From assembly GCF_001422545.1 (NCBI RefSeq), contig NZ_LMLE01000010.1, forward strand, positions 62,227 to 126,226: DNA of 64,000 nucleotides. Direction: 5' to 3'. This document shows, piece after piece, positions 24,620 through 32,550 of the stretch. Each line of letters opens with the position of its first letter. The stretch's first letter is position 1. Source of the DNA: Pedobacter sp. Leaf41 (lineage in GTDB: Bacteria; Bacteroidota; Bacteroidia; Sphingobacteriales; Sphingobacteriaceae). Under the pieces are notes generated by a model that made no database searches, was not told the DNA's origin, and saw nothing but the letters and a program-made list of their open reading frames with translations. The position numbers were made by a program, and so were the translations under genes.

Positions 24620-24820
24620 TTACAGCATTGAACCTGACAGCTTTCTCAACTCGTGAATACAACCAAAAGAATTGAATTTACGTTTATGAATTTTGTTAAA
24701 ATGATGCGATGACTCAAACGAAAACGGTGATAAGATGAATTTGTAAATATGCTTTCTGCTGTCTGATGTGTTCAGATTCTCGGTGTTTGCTACTTGAGCA
24801 TTAGTTTTTTGATTTTCCAT
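24620..24820 (-). CDS. Small protein, paralogue of the 24283 gene
   Basis: 66 residues. The N-terminus is polar (MENQKTNAQVANTENLNTSD), the middle basic and aromatic, and the end RKFNSFGCIHELRKLSGSML shares the pattern RKxN[AS]FGxxHExxxxxGSx[IL] with the protein encoded 134 bases downstream. The function is unknown. The Lys/His-rich middle (SSHHFNKIHKRK) differs from the acidic middle of its partner. It could also be a decaying copy. Confidence 0.5.
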   Translation of the reverse strand: MENQKTNAQVANTENLNTSDSRKHIYKFILSPFSFESSHHFNKIHKRKFNSFGCIHELRKLSGSML

Positions 24821-25053
24821 AACGATAAATTTATAAAAGCAGGCTGCTTTTGAGTGTGAATTAAATTTTCGAAAAATGCATTTGTCTCTCTATCGAAGAA
24901 ATTTCTGCAAAGCTGTTTACTAATTGCTTAACCTTATCCTAAAGAGATATTTGATAAGATTTCGTTGAGGAACTCATGTCTCTTGGCTGTTGGATAGCCT
25001 TTATCTTAATTAAATGTAAGTTTTTGTTTTGAGATTTGCAAGGGATTTAGAAA

Positions 25054-25073
25054 TTGACGTTGACTGACGTCAA
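25054..25073. promoter_or_regulatory. Overlapping palindromes TTGACGT/ACGTCAA
   Basis: TTGACGT (25054-25060) and ACGTCAA (25067-25073) are inverted repeats with a 6-base spacer; GTTGAC/GTCAAC forms a second, overlapping dyad. It looks like a protein-binding site, about 235 bases upstream of the 24820 start. No regulator is nearby. Confidence 0.35.
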
Positions 25074-25190
25074 CAGTAATGAAATGCAACTAACTTAGAA
25101 CTAAAGCTATTAATATCATTGCCGTTCTGCTTCAGCAGGCGGATTTGAAAATTTAATACCTTTCCCAAGCACTCAAACCTATGTTAAATA

Positions 25191-25254
25191 AACCTGATTG
25201 CCATGGAAACCAAAAGCTTTTTCTGCTTTGGTTGGAATAAAAAGCAGGACTAAC
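25191..25254 (+). repeat. Dispersed hairpin repeat, family C, copy 4
   Basis: AACCTGATTGCCATGG, then AACCAAAAGC...GCTTTGGTT as a hairpin, then AAAAAGCAGGACTAACC. It lies in the 528-base gap 24821-25348, whose other contents are the palindrome at 25054 and a terminator at 25293. Confidence 0.65.
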
Positions 25255-25292
25255 CTTAATCAATGAGCTGCATTTGCTTTCTAAAAAAAACG

Positions 25293-25324
25293 CCAAAAAA
25301 AAGTCTCGAATTGCTCCGAGACTT
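25293..25324 (-). terminator. Terminator of the cysteine desulfurase gene
   Basis: AAGTCTCG and CGAGACTT pair; on the minus strand eight T follow the stem. Confidence 0.88.
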
Positions 25325-25348
25325 TTTCCTATTTGGTTACTGATATTT

Positions 25349-26497
25349 TTAGGCTAAAGCATTTTGCTTTACCACCATTTTAACTTTATCAATTACGTAA
25401 TCCAGTTCCTCTTTAGTAGTATATTTACTGAAAGAAAAGCGAACTGATGGACGATTTGGGTCGGCTTTGATGCCATTTAAAACGTGAGAACCAATGTTCG
25501 AGCCTGAAGAACAAGCGCTGCCGCCAGAGGCACAAATTCCATTGATATCCAAATTAAACAACAACATATCGGCCATGTCCATTTCTGGAAATGACACATT
25601 TAAAACAGTATAAAGACTCTTGTCTGCATCTGTTTCTCCGTTGAAACCAATTCCCGGAATCTCTGCAATCAATTGTTCTTTTAGATAATCTTTCAACCCC
25701 TGAATGTGGCTTTGATGCTCTGCCATTTCTGCATAGGCAATTTCCAATGCTTTGGCCAGACCAACAATGCCGTAAACATTTTCGGTACCACCACGCATGT
25801 TACGCTCTTGTGCACCCCCATAAATCATCGGTGGAATTTTGATATTGCTATTTACATACAAGAAACCCACCCCTTTCGGACCATGTAGCTTATGTGCCGC
25901 ACATACAATGAAATGGGCTTTTAATTCACGCACATTGTGTACGTAATGCCCCATGGTTTGCACTGTATCGGCATGATAAATGGCGTTATATTTTTCGCAG
26001 ATATCGCCAACTTTAATCATATCGGTTAAAGTACCCAATTCGTTATTTGCATGCATTAGCGATACAAAAGTGCGATTATTGTTTTGCAATAACTCTTCCA
26101 GGTGGGCATAATCTACATTGCCTTTTTCATCAATATTTACGAAACTTAATTTATCAATTTCGCCATTTTTAAGCATCGTATTTAAGGTATGTTCTACCGC
26201 GTGATGCTCTATTTTAGAAGTGATGGCATGCTTAATTCCATAAGCAGAAATGCCACACCGGATAGCAGTATTATCAGCTTCGGTACCTCCAGAAGTGAAA
26301 AATATTTCGGAAGGTGATGCACCTAAAAGACCAGAAACCGTTTTACGAGCTTTTTCTACCAGCGTTCTAACCTCTCTTCCTAGTGCATGAATAGCAGATG
26401 GATTGCCAAAATGGTTTTCCATTACATTGGTCATTTCAGCAATTACGTCTTTATCCAATGGCGTTGTAGCTGCATTATCTAAATAAACTCTTTTCAT
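25349..26497 (-). CDS. Cysteine desulfurase (NifS/IscS family)
   Basis: 382 residues, class V aminotransferase fold. It starts VYLDNAATTPLD; the PLP lysine is in CAAHKLHGPKGVGF, and the catalytic cysteine loop is ICASGGSACSSGS, the group I (NifS/IscS-like) form. It takes sulfur from cysteine for Fe-S clusters and thiolation. glmM lies 3 bases upstream on the same strand, so the two genes are co-transcribed. IscX and a 2Fe-2S ferredoxin occur separately at 58 kb; no IscU lies in the window. It ends at the terminator at 25293. Confidence 0.93.
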   Translation of the reverse strand: MKRVYLDNAATTPLDKDVIAEMTNVMENHFGNPSAIHALGREVRTLVEKARKTVSGLLGASPSEIFFTSGGTEADNTAIRCGISAYGIKHAITSKIEHHAVEHTLNTMLKNGEIDKLSFVNIDEKGNVDYAHLEELLQNNNRTFVSLMHANNELGTLTDMIKVGDICEKYNAIYHADTVQTMGHYVHNVRELKAHFIVCAAHKLHGPKGVGFLYVNSNIKIPPMIYGGAQERNMRGGTENVYGIVGLAKALEIAYAEMAEHQSHIQGLKDYLKEQLIAEIPGIGFNGETDADKSLYTVLNVSFPEMDMADMLLFNLDINGICASGGSACSSGSNIGSHVLNGIKADPNRPSVRFSFSKYTTKEELDYVIDKVKMVVKQNALA

Positions 26498-26500
26498 GTA

Positions 26501-27889
26501 CTAGTTTAATTTAAGTATTTCTTTGATGTCTGAAATAATTTTGTTCGCTAAATTTTCTGCTGTGGCTTCGTTCTCCGCCTCGCTATAAATGCGGATAATT
26601 GGCTCGGTATTAGATCTGCGCAAATGAACCCAGGTTTTATCGAATTCGATTTTTAACCCATCGATAGTGCTATAAGGTTGGTTTTTGTACTTTTCTTCAA
26701 CCTGCTTTAACAAATTATCGATATCCATTTCTGGTGTAAGGGTAATTTTATTTTTTGAAATATGATATTGTGGGTAACTGCTTCTCAACAATGAAATAGA
26801 TTTTCCGAATTTGGCTAAATGGGTTAAAAATAATGCAATACCAACCAAAGCATCTCTGCCGTAATGCGATTCTGGATAGATAATGCCGCCATTACCTTCG
26901 CCCCCAATAATTGCATTGGTTTCTTTCATTTTGTTAACTACATTCACCTCGCCAACCGCTGATGCATTGTATTCAGAACCAGCTTTTTCAGTAACATCTC
27001 GTAACGCCCTTGTAGAAGAAAGATTCGAAACGGTATTTCCTGGCGTATTTTTCAACACATAATCGGCAACGGCAACTAAGGTATATTCCTCACCAAACAT
27101 GCTTCCATCTTCATTCACAAAACATAAACGATCCACATCTGGATCAACCACAATACCTAAATCGGCATTTTGCTTTTGTACTTCTTTTGAAATCTCAGTT
27201 AAATTTTCAGGAAGCGGCTCAGGGTTATGTGGAAAGTGACCGTTAGGCTCGCAATATAGTTCGGTAACTCTTGTTACGCCCAAGGCTTTCAACAAAGCAG
27301 GAATAAAAATTCCGCCTGTCGAGTTTACACAGTCAATAACAACCTTAAAATCAGCTTTTTTGATGGCTTCTACATCAACCAATGGTAATGCTAAAACCTT
27401 ATTTATATGTTTCTGCAGGTAAGTATCATTTTGAATAACCTTACCTAATTGATCCACCTCCGCAAATTCAAAACTTGCACTTTCTGCTAAATCGAGCACT
27501 TCTTTTCCATCTAAATCGCTGATAAATTCTCCATCTGCGTTTAGCAACTTCAGGGCATTCCATTGTTTCGGGTTATGGCTTGCGGTTAAAATAATTCCTC
27601 CTCCTGCTTGTTCATCCGGAACTGCAACTTCTACTGTTGGTGTTGTTGAAAGGCCTAAATCGATTACCTGAATCCCTAATCCTTGAAGGGTTCCAATAAC
27701 CAAATTGTTCACCATTTCGCCCGAAATACGTGCATCGCGACCTAATACGATTCGTTTGTTTCCTGTTTTTTGTACTACCCAGCTACCAAAAGCCGCTGTA
27801 AATTTTACTATATCTATCGGAGTTAAGCCGTTTCCAGCTTGTCCGCCAATGGTTCCTCGTATTCCTGAGATCGATTTTATTAAAGTCAC
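26501..27889 (-). CDS. glmM: Phosphoglucosamine mutase
   Basis: 462 residues of the alpha-D-phosphohexomutase family. It starts SISGIRGTIGG; the catalytic phosphoserine is in TASHNPKQWNALK, the metal loop is VDPDVDRLCFV, the sugar loop GGEGNGGIIYP and the phosphate-binding loop RRSNTEPIIRIY. The GEGNGG and N-terminal forms suit GlmM-type enzymes, which convert glucosamine-6-P to glucosamine-1-P for peptidoglycan and LPS; a phosphomannomutase role cannot be fully excluded. TATTTTTG on the minus strand (27912-27919) is a possible -7 element. Confidence 0.87.
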   Translation of the reverse strand: MTLIKSISGIRGTIGGQAGNGLTPIDIVKFTAAFGSWVVQKTGNKRIVLGRDARISGEMVNNLVIGTLQGLGIQVIDLGLSTTPTVEVAVPDEQAGGGIILTASHNPKQWNALKLLNADGEFISDLDGKEVLDLAESASFEFAEVDQLGKVIQNDTYLQKHINKVLALPLVDVEAIKKADFKVVIDCVNSTGGIFIPALLKALGVTRVTELYCEPNGHFPHNPEPLPENLTEISKEVQKQNADLGIVVDPDVDRLCFVNEDGSMFGEEYTLVAVADYVLKNTPGNTVSNLSSTRALRDVTEKAGSEYNASAVGEVNVVNKMKETNAIIGGEGNGGIIYPESHYGRDALVGIALFLTHLAKFGKSISLLRSSYPQYHISKNKITLTPEMDIDNLLKQVEEKYKNQPYSTIDGLKIEFDKTWVHLRRSNTEPIIRIYSEAENEATAENLANKIISDIKEILKLN

Positions 27890-28056
27890 TTTGTGTATTT
27901 TATTTGAAGCTCAAAAATAAGAAAAAAAACAAGATAGCAGCTATTTTAGGCAGCCCTGGCTTGTTAATTTACATTGTATTTATATCTATTTATACGATAT
28001 ATTTAATAGAAATTCGGTTAAGGTTTTAGTCAAACGTGAGATTGGTTTTTATTTTT

Positions 28057-28104
28057 TTTTGGAAAGCAAGAGTACTAGTGCATCTGTTTCTGCAGTCCCG
28101 CCAT
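28057..28104 (-). repeat. Dispersed hairpin repeat, family C, partial copy 5
   Basis: On the minus strand it reads AATGGCGGGACTGCAGAAA and then TTGCTTTCCAAA. Only the right half of the element is present; the hairpin part is missing. Confidence 0.55.
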
Positions 28105-28126
28105 TCATTACAATCTTTTTCAAACC

Positions 28127-28193
28127 TCTGTCATTCTGAGGTACGAAGAATCTGTTCATCGGTTGCAGATGCTTCGTGCCTCAGCATGACAGT
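28127..28193. repeat. Dispersed palindromic repeat, family A, copy 2
   Basis: CTGTCATTCTGAGGTACGAA at the left and TTCGTGCCTCAGCATGACAG at the right are inverted near-copies around a short centre. The left arm equals the right arm of the copy at 528-598. Confidence 0.75.
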
Positions 28194-28282
28194 ATATTCA
28201 AGGTTGCTGCAGTAAAAAAGTATTTCCATTACTGTCGGGTTTGGAGGAATCAAGAATTTGAGGGAAAACTAATAACTGCTGC

Positions 28283-28373
28283 CGTCATTGCGAGGCAAGA
28301 AGCAATCTTACTACTTAAACTTTGTCTTCGTTTAACCAAAAGCTTTAAGATTGCTTTGTGCCTCGCAATGACG
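28283..28373. repeat. Dispersed palindromic repeat, family B, copy 2
   Basis: CGTCATTGCGAGGCAAGAAG at the left and TTGTGCCTCGCAATGACG at the right are inverted near-copies, with AGCAATCTTACTAC and AAGATTGCTT inside. It is similar to 13031-13152. An open frame at 28176-28475 is built from these repeats and is not a gene. Confidence 0.8.
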
Positions 28374-28401
28374 ATTGATCTAAAACAAACCTTTCTTTCT
28401 A

Positions 28402-28507
28402 AACCTGACAACAGCGGCAGCCCCGAGTTTTCCTACGAGGGCTACAGCGAATGGCAGGACTGCAAATCCCGATAGAAATGTGAATGCCGATTTCCAAAAC
28501 AAAATCA
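28402..28507 (+). repeat. Dispersed hairpin repeat, family C, copy 6
   Basis: AACCTGACAACAGCGGCAGC, CCCGAG...GAGGG hairpin, CTACAGCGAATGGCAGGACT, and the tail TTTCCAAAACAAAATC. It is the best-preserved copy. Elements of families A, B and C lie in a row in the 716-base gap 27890-28605. Confidence 0.8.
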
Positions 28508-28548
28508 TTTTAACAATTATAAATTGCGTCGCTGTGAAATTAATGTAC

Positions 28549-28577
28549 TTTGTTTATCTCAATTTTATCTAAGTTTG
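28549..28577 (+). promoter_or_regulatory. Promoter of the methyltransferase/PAP2/ZIP operon
   Basis: TTTG (28549-28552), 17 bases, then TAAGTTTG (28570-28577): a full match to the Bacteroidota TTTG-N17-23-TAnnTTTG form. The start codon is 28 bases downstream. Confidence 0.55.
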
Positions 28578-28605
28578 CAAATTCCAAAACAAAAAGGCTT
28601 TTTAT

Positions 28606-29337
28606 ATGCAACGTAAGTGGTTTCAATATTGGTTTAATTCGCCATATTATCATATTCTTTATCAACAAAGAAACGATGCAGAAGCCGAATTTTTCATCGA
28701 TAAGTTAACAGAATATCTTAGTCCGGCGGCCAATTCGAAAATGCTTGATATTGCTTGTGGGAAAGGTAGGCATTCTATTTATCTCAATAAAAAAGGCTTT
28801 GATGTTACAGGAATCGATTTATCAGAACAAAGCATAAAATACGCCAGGCAATTCGAAAACAATAAACTGCATTTTTTGGTGCATGATATGCGTAAATTGT
28901 TTTATATCAACTATTTTGATGTTGCGTTAAACTTATTTACCAGTTTTGGTTATTTTGATACCGAGAAAGAACACGTAAATGCGCTTAAAACGTTTAGAAA
29001 ATGTTTAAAAACCAATGGAACCCTGGTTATAGATTATTTTAACACAGAAAAAATCGTTCGAAATTTAAATCATTGCGAAATTAAATCGCTTGATGGCATT
29101 GCTTTTAATATCACTAAAAATGTAGTGGAAGGGAAGATTATCAAAAAAATAAATTTCGATGATAAGGGCAAAACATACAATTTCGAAGAGCGGGTTCAGG
29201 CTTTTAGTTTTGAAGATTTTGAGCGTATGTTAACCAAAGCAGGCCTGGTGGTTCAAAAAGCTTTCGGGAGTTATGCGCTCGACAATTTCGATGAATGCAA
29301 CTCCGATCGTTTAATTTTAATTTGTAAAAAGGCATGA
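28606..29337 (+). CDS. Class I SAM-dependent methyltransferase
   Basis: 243 residues. The SAM-binding motif I is MLDIACGKGRHSIYLNKKG (about residues 46-64), followed by VTGIDLSEQSIKYA; later motifs are FDVALNLFTSFGYF and GTLVIDYFN. The fold is clear but the substrate is not. It heads a three-gene operon: its stop overlaps the PAP2 start by 4 bases, and PAP2 overlaps the ZIP gene by 1. A consensus promoter lies just upstream. Confidence 0.88.
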   Translation: MQRKWFQYWFNSPYYHILYQQRNDAEAEFFIDKLTEYLSPAANSKMLDIACGKGRHSIYLNKKGFDVTGIDLSEQSIKYARQFENNKLHFLVHDMRKLFYINYFDVALNLFTSFGYFDTEKEHVNALKTFRKCLKTNGTLVIDYFNTEKIVRNLNHCEIKSLDGIAFNITKNVVEGKIIKKINFDDKGKTYNFEERVQAFSFEDFERMLTKAGLVVQKAFGSYALDNFDECNSDRLILICKKA

Positions 29338-29897
29338 TAGAAAGCATACAGCAATTTGATGTTGAGCTTTTTCTGAAAATCCACCGTGGACTTTCTAATG
29401 GCTTTTTCGATTGGCTGATGCCTTTAATGCGCAATCGTTTTTTTTGGTCGCCGCTGTATATTTTTATTATTGTTTTCTGCATTAAGCAGTACAAAAAACA
29501 AGGATACTACATTATTGGAATGGTACTTTTTACCTTCGCCACAGGCGATCTGATCGCATCTCGTTTAATAAAGCCGTTTGTGGCCCGTGTAAGGCCTTGC
29601 AATGATTTCAGTTTGGCAAATGATATTATTCACCGGGTGCCATGCGGCAGTGGATTAAGCTTTCCATCAGCCCATGCTACCAATCATTTTGCTATTGCTG
29701 TGTTTTTAATTTGCGTATTTTACAGTCGCTGGAAGCCTATTTTGCCTCTTGGACTATTTTGGGCAGCAATAATTAGCTTTGCACAAGTTTACGTGGGCGT
29801 TCATTACCCGATAGATGTAACTACAGGTGCACTATTGGGAACTTCAATTGGTTTTATCTGTTCGAGAATATTTAAAAAATTACAACCCGAATTTTAA
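29334..29897 (+). CDS. PAP2 family membrane phosphatase
   Basis: 187 residues with about five TM helices. The three phosphatase motifs are present in diverged form: KPFVARVRPC (K-x6-RP), SGLSFPSAHATNHF (PSxH) and YVGVHYPIDVTTG (SRx5Hx3D-like, with VGVHYPxD). PAP2 enzymes in Bacteroidota dephosphorylate undecaprenyl pyrophosphate or lipid A; which one applies here is open. It is translationally coupled with the methyltransferase before it and the ZIP transporter after it. Confidence 0.9.
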   Translation: MIESIQQFDVELFLKIHRGLSNGFFDWLMPLMRNRFFWSPLYIFIIVFCIKQYKKQGYYIIGMVLFTFATGDLIASRLIKPFVARVRPCNDFSLANDIIHRVPCGSGLSFPSAHATNHFAIAVFLICVFYSRWKPILPLGLFWAAIISFAQVYVGVHYPIDVTTGALLGTSIGFICSRIFKKLQPEF

Positions 29898-30619
29898 TGG
29901 AAGCTTGGAAATTTGCCGTACTTTTTTTCTGCGCTTTTTTAGGCGGCTCGGCCATTTTTTTGGTCAAAAGTGATAAATCAAAATTACTGAAATTAATCCT
30001 TTCTTTCAGTGGCTCTTACCTATTTGCTATTACAGTTCTGCACCTTATACCCGACGCCTATAGCGGGCCCGACAAAGGCGAAATTGGTATCTTTATATTG
30101 GTAGGTTTCTTATTGCAGGTTTTTTTAGAGCAGTTTTCTGAGGGTGTAGAACACGGGCATATCCATAAACACCACGATGGAAATGTTTTTCCGTTCGGAA
30201 TTATGATTAGCCTTTGCCTGCATGCTTTTTTAGAAGGTATGCCACTTGCCAAAGATCAGCATAACGAACTTATTTTTGGAATCTCATTACACCACATTCC
30301 AGCGGCATTTGCTTTGGCAAGCATTTTAATGCAAAACCATTTCAAAAAAGGAAGTATCATCATGTATTTGATAATTTTCGCCGTGATGGCCCCTCTTGGC
30401 TTTTATGTAAGTGTTGGTTTGAGTAACGGAACCATTGGAGGTATCGATGCTTATTTCAACAAAATTATGGGAATTGTAATTGGCATTTTCCTACATATTT
30501 CCACTACGATTTTATTCGAATCGAGTGCAGACCATAAAATTAACACCCGAAAAATGATTGCTGTTCTACTGGGAATTGGCGTAGCATTAATTGGTTTCTT
30601 TGCCGGGCATTCACACTAG
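29897..30619 (+). CDS. ZIP family metal transporter
   Basis: 240 residues, about seven or eight TM helices. The metal-site helix IV motif is SLCLHAFLEGMPLA and helix V has FGISLHHIPAAFALAS, both carrying the His/Glu ligands of ZIP transporters; a His-rich loop EHGHIHKHHDG lies before them. It should import zinc or a related divalent metal. It is the last gene of the operon with the methyltransferase and PAP2 phosphatase. Confidence 0.9.
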   Translation: MEAWKFAVLFFCAFLGGSAIFLVKSDKSKLLKLILSFSGSYLFAITVLHLIPDAYSGPDKGEIGIFILVGFLLQVFLEQFSEGVEHGHIHKHHDGNVFPFGIMISLCLHAFLEGMPLAKDQHNELIFGISLHHIPAAFALASILMQNHFKKGSIIMYLIIFAVMAPLGFYVSVGLSNGTIGGIDAYFNKIMGIVIGIFLHISTTILFESSADHKINTRKMIAVLLGIGVALIGFFAGHSH

Positions 30620-30669
30620 CATTTCCAATTTGGCAAGGTTTTATCTGAAAATATTCAGTATATTAGAAC

Positions 30670-31263
30670 ATGGAAGAAGTTGTAAATGAGCCAAATGTAG
30701 AATACAAAAAAAGGCATTTCACTGTTACTGAATACCTAGAGATGGAAAAGGCATCACAAGAAAAGCATGAGTATTTTCAGGGCGAAATATTTTCAATGGC
30801 TGGCGCAAGCACAAATCATAATGAGATTTTCACCAATATCTTTTTAGAAATTGGAGGTAAGCTGAAAGGTAAACCGTGCCGCCCTTATGGCAGCGATCTT
30901 CGTACTCAGATAACAGCAAATGGTTTATTCACTTATCCTGACATTTCAATTTATTGTAATGGCTTAAACCAAAGTGATATTGATAAAGAAAGCTTTGTTG
31001 AACCCACAGTAATTATCGAAATACTTTCTCCATCGACAAGGGATTATGATAGAGGTCATAAATTCGACCTTTATAAGGATATTCCAACGCTTAAAGAATA
31101 TATTCTTATTGATTCAGAAGCTATATCAGTTGAGGCTTTTTACTTAAACGAAAAACAAAACTGGGAACTGATTGAATACAAACAAATTGAAGACACCGTT
31201 AAGTTTGTTTCAATGGGTTTTGAGGTAGCTTTGAGTGATATTTACAATCGAGTTCGGTTCTAA
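30670..31263 (+). CDS. Uma2 family (DUF820) restriction-endonuclease-fold protein
   Basis: 197 residues. The family signature is clear: FTVTEYLEMEKASQEKHEYF, a central YPDISIYC and IIEILSPSTRDYDRGHKFDL, then YILID. The DISIYC aspartate and the IIEILSPST glutamate form the PD-(D/E)xK-like site. The family is abundant in cyanobacteria and scattered elsewhere; its biological role is unknown despite the endonuclease fold. It lies alone, 50 bases after the ZIP gene, with no toxin, methylase or transposase beside it. Confidence 0.9.
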   Translation: MEEVVNEPNVEYKKRHFTVTEYLEMEKASQEKHEYFQGEIFSMAGASTNHNEIFTNIFLEIGGKLKGKPCRPYGSDLRTQITANGLFTYPDISIYCNGLNQSDIDKESFVEPTVIIEILSPSTRDYDRGHKFDLYKDIPTLKEYILIDSEAISVEAFYLNEKQNWELIEYKQIEDTVKFVSMGFEVALSDIYNRVRF

Positions 31264-31281
31264 AACTTAAAATCTAAAAAA

Positions 31282-31425
31282 TTACTTTTTCTCTTTCTTC
31301 TTCCCATAACCCCAGGGACAATGTTTACACTTGTTCTTACAACAATATCCACGTTTTAAATGATATGCCGCTGTGAAAACCATTAATCCGTCTTCGTTAA
31401 AATAAAAGTCTTCGCCCTCTTTCAT
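31282..31425 (-). CDS. DUF5522 family Cys-rich microprotein
   Basis: A 47-residue frame, easily missed because of its length. It reads MKEGEDFYFNEDGLMVFTAA, then YHLKRGYCCKNKCKHCPWGY and a lysine-rich tail. The pattern EGxDFYxNExGxxVFTxxYHLKRGYCCxNxCxHCPxG is that of DUF5522, found across Bacteroidota and other phyla. The four or five clustered cysteines (CCKNKCKHC) suggest metal binding. The function is unknown. A degenerate heptad repeat lies directly upstream (31428-31470). Confidence 0.85.
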   Translation of the reverse strand: MKEGEDFYFNEDGLMVFTAAYHLKRGYCCKNKCKHCPWGYGKKKEKK

Positions 31426-31427
31426 AA

Positions 31428-31470
31428 TTAATGAGTGAATGATTGAATTTTGAATGAGTGAATGTTTGTA
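31428..31470. repeat. Degenerate heptad repeat (gAATGAGT type)
   Basis: TGAATGA, TTGAATT, TTGAATG, AGTGAAT blocks in 7-base phase, just upstream of the DUF5522 start. Confidence 0.4.
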
Positions 31471-31515
31471 ATCATCATAATTTTAAAAATCCTTAAATAC
31501 TAAAATACCTGATCC

Positions 31516-32457
31516 TTAGTTTAGTATTTTTACCTCCAGCTTACCAATGAAATATTCTTTTAAGTGATTGCCATCTCCATGCAAGGTCCAAACCTGTTTC
31601 GGTTGAACTTTTTTAATAGTTTCTAAAATCGCATCCCAATCTGCATGATCGGAGATGTAAAGAGAAATTCCATTTTGTTGTTGCAGATTCTTCCAACCCG
31701 ACGCAAAAGCCCGAACAACATTTATCGCTTTGTGGTAACTATGAAAAACCATCGGCGGAACAATATAAACCTGGTGCTCATGATTATTCTTCATCACCTT
31801 TCTATCATAAATTTTATAGTTACCAATTTTCATCCCGAAGTCTTCGTAAATTTTAACAAAGGGCATAATACTATGGTGAACCATCACATTTTTTGTAGGA
31901 CAATGTTCACTTAACAACTGAATAATACGCTGACTTTTCCCTAAAGCATAGGCACCCAGCATAATATTAGCTGAAGTTTCGTTCAGTTTCATAATTTCAT
32001 CAACCGGAGAAGGGTGCTTGGTTTCGGGGTTGGCGAACGTGCTTTCCGTAATTAAAACATCTGCCTTCACAAACTCGAAAGGCTCGCAAGTAGCATCTGG
32101 CTCTATTTTATAATCCCCTGTGTAAAGGTATTTTACATCTTGATATTCCATTAAAACCTGCGCTGAACCTAAGATATGCCCTGCAGAATAGAATGTGATG
32201 GCTACATCCTTAATTTTAAACGTTTCATGGTATTTTTTGAGATGAAAATCTACCGCCGCAAATTTACGGTAACGGTGTTTCATAAAGCTTTCTGTTGCAG
32301 CAGTGCAGTAAACATTCTGACTTCCACCGATAGCGTGGTCGCCATGCGCATGAGAAACCACCGCATCATTTACAGGTTGTTGTGGGTCTAAGTAAAAATC
32401 GCCATAAACACAATATAAACCTGTTGGCGTGATGGTGATAAAATCGTCTAAAATCAT
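31516..32457 (-). CDS. MBL-fold exonuclease-like protein
   Basis: 313 residues. The metallo-beta-lactamase motif is VVSHAHGDHAIGG, followed by FYSAGHILGSAQVLMEY and LYTGDYKIEP; TESTFANPE is beta-CASP-like, and the end has YISDHADWD and TLHGDG. This resembles the DNA-ligase-associated exonuclease family (TIGR04122-like) related to Artemis/SNM1. In many bacteria that gene sits beside an ATP-dependent ligase and a helicase; neither is present here, so the association is not supported by context. Confidence 0.8.
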   Translation of the reverse strand: MILDDFITITPTGLYCVYGDFYLDPQQPVNDAVVSHAHGDHAIGGSQNVYCTAATESFMKHRYRKFAAVDFHLKKYHETFKIKDVAITFYSAGHILGSAQVLMEYQDVKYLYTGDYKIEPDATCEPFEFVKADVLITESTFANPETKHPSPVDEIMKLNETSANIMLGAYALGKSQRIIQLLSEHCPTKNVMVHHSIMPFVKIYEDFGMKIGNYKIYDRKVMKNNHEHQVYIVPPMVFHSYHKAINVVRAFASGWKNLQQQNGISLYISDHADWDAILETIKKVQPKQVWTLHGDGNHLKEYFIGKLEVKILN

Positions 32458-32550
32458 GACCAGGATATGTTGGATTTGGGGATAAGGCAGGATTTTAGGC
32501 TATTACACATATTATTAAGAAATGATTTGATAAAATATTTGAGATGCATA

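Noticed and set aside
13031..28373. CRISPR-like array from the repeated cattgcgag elements
   Set aside because: The copies are palindromic, few and kilobases apart; there are no regular spacers and no cas genes.
28176..28475. 99-codon open frame before the methyltransferase operon
   Set aside because: It is built from family A, B and C repeats; the codon content matches the repeats, not a gene.
30670..31263. Uma2 gene as part of a restriction or defence system
   Set aside because: No methylase, specificity subunit, helicase or mobile gene is nearby, and the family has no proven restriction role.
31516..32457. Ligase-exonuclease-helicase DNA repair cluster
   Set aside because: Only the MBL exonuclease-like gene is present; neither the ligase nor the helicase is beside it.
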